NCBI RefSeq assembly: GCF_021917145.1
Contig: NC_061068.1
Location: 4,200,932-4,264,931 of the forward strand
DNA length: 64,000 nucleotides
Origin: Hypomesus transpacificus
Lineage: Eukaryota > Chordata > Actinopteri > Osmeriformes > Osmeridae
Direction: 5' to 3'
Shown here one piece after another: positions 56,902-64,000 of the stretch (positions within the stretch are counted from its first letter, which is position 1; every line of letters starts with the position of its first letter). The notes under the pieces were generated by a model. It saw nothing but the letters and a program-made list of their open reading frames with translations. It ran no database searches and was not told the DNA's origin. A program made the translations under genes and the position numbers.

Positions 56902-58470
56902 TTACAGAGGCCTTTTCTTTCTGCTACTGATCTTAAAGAGAGTGTCATTACGTGGGTAGGTGCTGGCATTCACCCTGCACAGCAGGTACCCCTTGAGATG
57001 CTTCCGGAAGGTCTGGTCCCTCAACCCGTACACGATGGGGCTGACGAAGCGTGGGATGATGTGCACGATCACGTAAGAGGCAAATCTGATCTCCAGCAGC
57101 TTGGTTGGGAAGAGATACAGCAGGCCTACTTCCACTGGAACGCGCACATAGGAGATCATACACAGGAGGAGCTGCAGGCCATGCAACAGGATGGTGTTTC
57201 TGGCCTTCCTGGCATTGCCACTGGCAGCTCGCGCTGCGAACATGATGCTTAAGTAGGTGTAAAGCAGAGAAAGCCACATCAGTGACAGGAAGACGTAATA
57301 GGAGATATTATTCCTCTCAATCATGGATGGGTACCGAAAGAAGCCTTCTGGATTGCAGAAAATTCTGGAGCTGAAGAAGCTGAGGGGTTCGGTAACAAGG
57401 ACGATGGCAACATCTGATAGGATAGGGATGGCAGTAAAGACCCAGATCAGACTAATGGCGATATAAGTGCGTCTGATTGTGCAGATCTGGGCGTGGCGCA
57501 GCGGGTTGCAGACGGCAATGTAGCGCTCGATAGCCATGGTGGCCAGATTGACAGGTGTGTTGAAGCTTGTGATAATCAAGAAGACCAACAGCAAGCAGCA
57601 GAGGGACGTATTCAGGGTATACACAATGTAGCTGAGGACATGGAGGAGGCATGCCAAGGTCAGCTGTAGCATGTCGTTAACCACCAGGTGGATGAACAGG
57701 ATGTAGCGAGGGTTGGTGTTGAACACCTACAAAGATATATAAGCACTTAATGGATCTATTTGCCTAAAAGGAAAACCGTGTGACAAAAGGAAACTTTCAA
57801 CATTAAAATCTTCATATTGTGCCTAATCTATAACAAATTGTTCTATATAGCCACCACTTTCCAGATTAAGAAGGAGAAGAAACATCAGAATTTTTGAAAA
57901 TTACATCAAAAGCCGATGATTACACAGAAGTAAAGTTAGTTGTGAAAATTTAAATGTATTGTAGATATTATTTCAAGTACAGTTTACTTTATATGTGGAC
58001 CACAGAGAACACATTTTATGCCCGAAACAGTCACATCTGAAAACCTACAGTACTTTATTCTTCAGTTCTTAAAATGTCACACATAAAATGTTAAGATCTT
58101 TCCTGTTTTTCTGTTGTTCATAAAAAAATAAAAAATAAAAGTAAAATCTGAATTAGTAATATTGCACAAACTTAAACCAGCGATATTATCCCAACTGGAA
58201 GGAGTTACAAAAGATTGACAAAACATTACAAGAAAAGTAGAAAAAGATATACAGTATATATGTAAACATATCTACAAGTGTGAGAAAGGAAAATAAAGGA
58301 TGTATCTGTTTTACCTGATGTTTTGTAAAGGTGTGGACCAACATGCTGTTGATGTAGTTGATGGAGAGACAGAGAGCCACCACAATGATGTTCTTGGTCA
58401 AGGCTGTTTCAAACGTGTCACGCTGCATCAGGACAACCGTAAAGTTGCTTTCCCCTGCTGAGAAGTTCAT
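56902..58470 (-). CDS. OR12: odorant receptor (131-2-like), array unit 9
   Basis: Exon 1 58470-58315 and exon 2 57726-56902; 326 residues. Outermost and somewhat divergent member. TM3 LLLVFLIITSFNTP with VCNPLRH is like OR4. ECL2 is a type 2 variant (PILSDVAIVLVTEPLSFFSSRIFCNPEGFFRYP). TM6-ECL3 is type b (VPVEVGLLYLFP) as in OR10, but VIVHIIPRF replaces VIVQIIPRF. It thus shares different segments with OR4, with the type 2 group and with OR10. The exon 2 start reads SLCC for SFCC. Coding frame intact, sequons as in the other units. Confidence 0.94.
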
Positions 58471-59602
58471 CTCTTTTACCAGATTTTCTATATACCCAGA
58501 AAAAAGGTAGAGAGAAATATTTTGTGCTTGAGCACATTTGTCCAAGCTGAATCTTTTTCCTCAACAATGAACACACACTATTGACAGTTACACAATTGTA
58601 TTATATACTGACTACAACCATAAACATGCATGACCATAGTCAAACCTCATGCATGTGTTTGTGCCGTTTGTTGAAATACTGTATGTTGTCAAATATATAT
58701 CAATAAAAAACAAGTATTTATATCACAGTCTGTTCTTTCTTTCCTAACATGATTCCATGAAAGATGATCAGTGCAGAAAAGGTGTTCCTCAAGAATATGA
58801 ATGTCCAGAAACAAAAGCTTTTTCTTATTTTTCCTCATACAAATTCCAAGTTCCATCACAGACGATACAAATAAAACACCAAGAAATCCCTTCAAAACCA
58901 GAAAAGGTTCACATTATTGTGATGGGAATTATTCGTATCAGTTCAACCAAGAAATGCGTTTAGTATTTGCAGTGCATGTGTGACAGCAATGGGAAAGCCA
59001 TGGGAAAAGGACTTGCCCCCAAAAAGAGACAGGTTTTCTTGTTAGGTTATGATGTAGATCAAGTAAGTTATTTTAGCAGTTGAGAAAATTGTTGTAGGAC
59101 ATGGGTTAAAGACATTGCTTGTCTTGGGATGAAATAAATGAAGCAATGGAGAAATTGCACATTAGGCTATGTTCATCAAAATGCATATGTTCCACACATG
59201 TTAGGCTTGTTCCATTAGAGTAGCCTATCAAATAGAACATAACTTTGCCCCAAAAACGAACCAGAACACTTTTGACCTCAAATTAAAAGTACCAGAATGC
59301 TCTTCCGGACCATTCTAACTCAAGTCAGGCAGTGGTTAAATAAAAACATGTTAAGGTAAGGGTAGCCAGTAAATCCATAAACTTGTAGAATTATTCCAAT
59401 AATGTAAACTTTATTATCTTTTAAGATAGTAAAAAACGAAAATGAAAGAAGAGACTGTGATATAGCTACTAATTTTGAAAATGGTTTCAAATGTATACAT
59501 TTTTACAATACATTAATTTACAATGCTAACAGTGCCCTGAATTTGCAGTTGTATATGAAGCAGCTGCATGTGATGCAGCCTGTATAGTGTGGCTGTACTC
59601 AC

Positions 59603-59650
59603 CTCCAGTGAAGTTCTAGGATGTGAAGGTCTGGTAACCTTCAGTCTATA
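59603..59650 (-). other. OR12 non-coding 5' exon
   Basis: Conserved 5' exon block with GTGAGT donor after 59603. Array similarity fades upstream at roughly 59.7 kb, marking the end of the duplicated region. Confidence 0.6.
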
Positions 59651-59699
59651 GTTCATAAGAGCCCTGGGATTAATAGTTTTTTGAGTGCAAGAGACAGGG

Positions 59700-62600
59700 G
59701 GAGAGAGAGATTGTGCGTCATAATATTTGAGAATGAAGACATTGCATCCATGGTAACATGATCCTATCTCTAAGAAAGACGTTTTAAAGTTGATGCTTCA
59801 GTGTCAGTGTCATAATTTAACGTAGCACTTCTCTTTCAGTACCAAAGCATCTCCCAAGGTTGTAAAATATATACACCAAAGAATTTCAGCATCATATTTT
59901 CATGACCTTCACACATTAAAATTGAACTGGTCAGTCTGAGTGTTTGTATTGGCTTAACAAATATGCAGGTCCTAGGGTCTACCTGGCTACCTGTGTGTAT
60001 GTGTGTTTATGCATGTTTATGTGTATGCTAGTGTGTACATTAACTTGAATTTATGTACTTACAGGCCAGAGGTTGAGCCAAGTGAGTTAAAGTTCACACC
60101 TAAAGCTACTCTGGCATGGCACAGAGTGTGGCCTCAGACCTACACAGTCAAACCATGTTAAAAGGCCTTCAGCCAAATCTTTTCAACACGTACAAATTTA
60201 AATAATATACTATATAAACAGAAATAATGTTCCCACGGTAACTTTTAAGGGACTGCTCTTTTAGTTGTAATTGTATTATGTATTAAACAGTCAAGTACAG
60301 TATCTAAAACTTCCATATTGTCAGGCCAATATTTGTGTAAATCCATTGACTAAATAGTCTGTACAAGATGTATGTATGTCCAAGATAAAGTGATTAAACC
60401 TGTATCCTATAAAATGACTGGAATATGTATTGGGTATTTATCTCTAGACAGACCAGACTATAGGGTGAGGAGATTGATACCTGGTGGTTGTACTAGTGTC
60501 CTATTAATGACTGGCCTCTTTTGTGTGTACAGACATCAAGCTGTACCAGGGTCCAGGGCCCAGGTCCAGGGCTCCCTGTACCCAGGTTCTAGCTGTCGTT
60601 TCTCTGGGTTACAGGTAGGCTAGACTGTCCCTGGCATCTTTCCATTCCACATTTTATTGGCTGAGTATCAGATTCTAATGCTCAGAATGGCACCAACAAA
60701 CCCAGCAGACCGACACAGCTTATGGGTGAGGAGATGCCGACATCCATTCAATTCAGGTGGTACATAGAGATGTTAAGGTATGTTTTTTACCAAGGATGCT
60801 TTGTGTTGGGGAGGTGTTAGCCTATAAGGTAACTTAAGGTCAACAAACCCCCAATAGTACCCAGCTTCAGACAAGACTTCCTGGTCTGATATCATTCATG
60901 TCTGTCTTCTCTTTTCCTCTGTGATGTTACATAAGAATAGTAAACTTCAAAAGTTATTTTTGTTGTTGAGAGACTCAACGTCAAAGTGTCATCACTAGTG
61001 TTGTTTTTACACTTGTTCCACAGGGACAGAGAGAGAAAGAGGGAGAATGAAAGAGAGAGAGTGGTAGTTGGGGATACAACCTCTGGGCCTATTAAAGTAA
61101 CTGCACTCTTACCTCGGGCTTGAGGGGCTTTTTGACCTTTCCCAGGATCCTTAGAGTGCAGTCTGAAGGTGGAACAGAGAACCTGTCTCCCATCAGCCCT
61201 CATTATGAGGTTGTGGTTAAGGTCAGGCCCAGTGGGAACATGTGGCATCATGGGAACTTATTAGGTCATCATGTGGAGAAGGGAGCTGAAGTTCAGCACC
61301 ACTGAGTAGGTATGGGTTTGACAACAACACTTGCTAAGGGGCCAGCAGGACTCTACAGACCCGCATGGCCTTTTAGCTAGCAGGTACTCACCCAAAACAA
61401 GTACTATAGCTTGAAATGCAGAGCAAACGGACTCATTTTGACAATCAGTGGGGAGCTAATCACTAATTGTACAACTTGGCCCAAGAGACAGCCCCACTTG
61501 ATGGAGGTGTGTGTGTGTGTGTCTTTGTTTGTGTGTACTTGTGAGCAAAGAGGCCTCATTACTGGTGACAACTGAACAACAACCACTACAGCCAAACATT
61601 CAGTTTTTTATTGCCTTCTGTGCCAGATTACAGAGTCCTCAAAACAATAAAAAAAATGGTTATTGAATAGAAAATATACAAAAAGTACAGGTAACCAAAT
61701 ATAAGAGGTATAAATCTGACAAGGCCGTTTTTCATACAAAGCTAACTCAAAGAAACTTTAAGATACCACAAGGCCCTGTTTTGTTTGGTTTCACATACAC
61801 TGATAGTTATGTGCTGTTTTTTTTATTTGTTTGTGCTATGTCTAATGCTGAGTATTACACACTAGTCCGTTTCATATCTAGCTGGTAGTGTTGGGGTTTC
61901 ACATATAGGGGCTTGATTCAAAACCTCAATACATTTTACAAACAAGATCACATCCTGTTTTAAAAATTCAAAGTGATCTTGCAGGCTAGAGTTCCATCCA
62001 AACCAATAAATGTTGATGTATCTACACATGTAGAATCTATTAAAACTCATTGTAATTGTTGTGGTACCATCATTTTACTTTATGAACACTGAAATGTAGC
62101 TTTGATTTAATTCTAGCCTTTAGTGATTAATCAATCGGGTCCTAAGGGACAATGGCAAATGATAACTAGATCTACTGTATTCTTCTCAGACTGGGTGAAA
62201 TGATGCTAATGTTGATATGCTAATACTACAAGGCGAATGTTGCAATATTGATGTTCAATGCTAATACGGAGCTATGGTTCAGGCCTACAGTAGAACTACA
62301 GGATATAACTCCATTCGGTAGGCCTACCCTGTCAAAGTAATTTAACTCCAATATCAAAAAATACTGATATTCATTACTTTATACGAGAAAAACCTGTAAA
62401 TTTGAAACAACTGAGTGATTTGGATTGGGTAGGTTTTGGTTTGGGCAAAATCTCACATCAAGGAGTGGTAATACATCTCATCCTCTCTCACATACATAGT
62501 TGACGCTGGTATAAATGTCTATCTATAAATACATAATATTTAACATCCCATATTAAGACAGGTCAAGAATAAATAGGGCACAATGACAAACAGAAATGCC

Positions 62601-64000
62601 TGCTTGGGGGACCAATACTGAGGCTATGATGTCACCTATTCTCTCAGAATTAAAAAGAGTTTCATACGGGTTCTAATGGTGTTCCTGTAAGAGAGACCTC
62701 TGCAAAGAGAAATGTGTGGTTCAAGAAGGAACCTTTGGTGGATGACACACTTTTTCCAACATGTCTCTTTGAATGCTATTTTGTGTCTGAACAGCTGTAC
62801 AGTAAATCCTCTACCGACAGTTCCCATAGTTGTCACTGAGGTGTCGTAGGTTCCGTGCAAGCACATGTGCATTACCAGATATTATAAATTCAACACGTCA
62901 ATGTCATTGATTAGGGTCATTTGCATAACCATGAAGATACTACATCAATTGGTCAGATGTTTTTTTTTCTTCTTCCTGTGATGTTCTTGACAGAATGACT
63001 GTGCCCTCTTCTTCTACCCTCTCTGCATCTCCACTTCCTGTTTACATGGATGACTTCTTGTTTCATTGCCTTAGGTCAGCGCATCACTTCCTGGACAATA
63101 GTTGGTTTTCCAGGTCCTCAAGCCTGGATGTCATACCCGCCAGTGGCCTTAGTTAAGGAAGTGACACTATAGCAGAGCATGCCATTGTACAAAGAACATT
63201 TATAATAGCACATGGAAACAGTAATTCTCCATCATAAACAACAACTTAGTAGTTTGGGCCTACAAGTATTACACATGGAAAAAATGCATGGTAAGACCTT
63301 TAAAAATTGACCTTTATTTTCCCAAAATGCCCTCTACAAACCATGTTGAACTAAGGGTCATAAACATCCCCAGTTGTAGGTGATGGTCCATCTGGAGACC
63401 ATTTATCACACACATCTTCACATGGAGAGCCATTTATACTCCTAAGTTTTCCCATGCAGCAAGAGCCCAAACAGAGCGAAGGCACTTCTGAGACTCTTCC
63501 AGACGTCCCAGTAACAGACCCACCACTGTGTCATCTCCCCTCACCTCCAACCCCTCACCCAAACCCTCTTGCTAGTTGCTAGGAAAACAAACTATTGATC
63601 TCTCAGACAAAACAACCTCCCGGAGAAGCTTTCCTTTCAAGGGAGACCTCTCCCTCTCCCTCTCCCTCTCCCTCTCCCTCTCCCTCTCCCTCTCCCTCTC
63701 CCTCTCCCTCTCCCTCTCCCTCTCTCTCCCTTTCTCTCCCTCTGTCCTCATATAGACACATCTGTTTCTGAGTGTACAAGGGGCCGTTTGGTTACCGGGA
63801 TGAATCTTTAGCGGTGGGAATGTGTGTTGTGCCACGCTCAGGTGAACAAAGCCTCATTGATGGGAAAAATTGAAAAACAAGAAATATGTTTCTGAGAAAA
63901 TTGAAAGGGATAAAAAAGAAAAAGAAAGAAAAGAGATTTAAGGGTAAAGGATATGTTTCTGAGTGAGCTGCTCCAGAGTGCTCATGGTTGCCTGCTGGAA
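59700..64000. other. Region beyond the OR array, no supported gene
   Basis: I see no gene I can support. A minus-strand AATAAA at 61607-61612 may end a transcript from a gene beyond the window. Splice-bounded, exon-like stretches at 60534-60616 (plus) and 61113-61162 (minus) have no recognisable product. Simple repeats: (GT)n near 61508-61522. Confidence 0.5.
63646..63752 (+). repeat. (TCTCCC)n hexanucleotide repeat
   Basis: Long pure CTCTCC-type array. Its reverse frame reads as an Arg-Glu repeat, which is not a real protein. Confidence 0.95.

Larger units (their letters stand above)
27706..59650 (-). repeat. Tandem array of nine odorant receptor units
   Basis: Nine head-to-tail units repeat genes and most flanking and intronic sequence. 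Distances between successive exon 2 starts (28539, 32260, 35991, 39960, 43872, 47343, 50561, 54256, 57726) are 3721, 3731, 3969, 3912, 3471, 3218, 3695 and 3470 bp; the two longest include a 0.44-kb transposon. In each unit a non-coding exon lies about 1.1-1.3 kb upstream of exon 1. Each intergenic gap of roughly 0.5-0.8 kb carries conserved blocks, including in most units an AATAAA next to a CCAAT motif (30810-30815 in the first gap) that may be the upstream gene's polyadenylation signal. All nine frames are open. Confidence 0.95.

Noticed and set aside
61120-61305. Plus-strand open frame ending VEKGAEVQHH
   Set aside because: No recognisable domain, no clear acceptor for its frame, and it overlaps a more exon-like minus-strand stretch.
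63572-63835. Arg-Glu repeat protein on the minus strand
   Set aside because: Produced by the TCTCCC hexanucleotide array.

Overview
The window is vertebrate nuclear DNA, almost certainly from a ray-finned (teleost) fish. Its genes have short introns, CA/GT microsatellites are frequent, and short DNA transposons with clear target-site duplications are scattered through it. The fish-type odorant receptors resemble the group usually annotated 'odorant receptor 131-2-like'. I cannot name the species.

Layout. (1) 1-8.6 kb, plus strand: the 3' two-thirds of stk4 (Hippo kinase MST1), from the catalytic loop to the C-terminal SARAH domain in seven exons, then a long 3'UTR. (2) 10.3-13.4 kb, minus strand: kcns1 (modulatory Kv9.1 K+ channel subunit) in five coding exons, tail to tail with stk4. 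As I recall, human 20q13 has the same STK4/KCNS1 neighbourhood. (3) 15.9-22.9 kb, minus strand: three divergent odorant receptor genes (OR1-OR3 here), each with its own intron layout; OR1 carries an apparent frameshift. (4) 23-27.7 kb: a gene-poor stretch with two non-autonomous DNA transposons, both with intact target-site duplications. (5) 27.7-59.7 kb, minus strand: a head-to-tail array of nine odorant receptor genes (OR4-OR12) in units of about 3.2-4.0 kb. Each has a non-coding 5' exon, a 52-codon exon 1 (N-terminus and TM1) and one large exon for the rest. All nine frames are open. (6) 59.7-64 kb: no gene I can support; simple repeats and perhaps the 3' end of an unseen minus-strand gene.

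The most interesting signal is that the nine array genes are mosaics. Two versions of the TM4-ECL2-TM5 segment and three versions of the TM6-ECL3-TM7 segment occur in all six possible combinations. The switch lies in the near-invariant TM5-TM6 stretch between them. A hAT-like insertion in intron 1 marks exactly the three genes with one ECL2 version, and paralogs without it show the empty site. A second hAT-like insertion, shared by OR7 and OR8, landed in the last codons and now supplies their C-terminal residues. Together these allow the exchange and duplication history to be read from the sequence. All exon junctions are inferred from splice signals and paralog alignment by eye; no search or alignment program was run.
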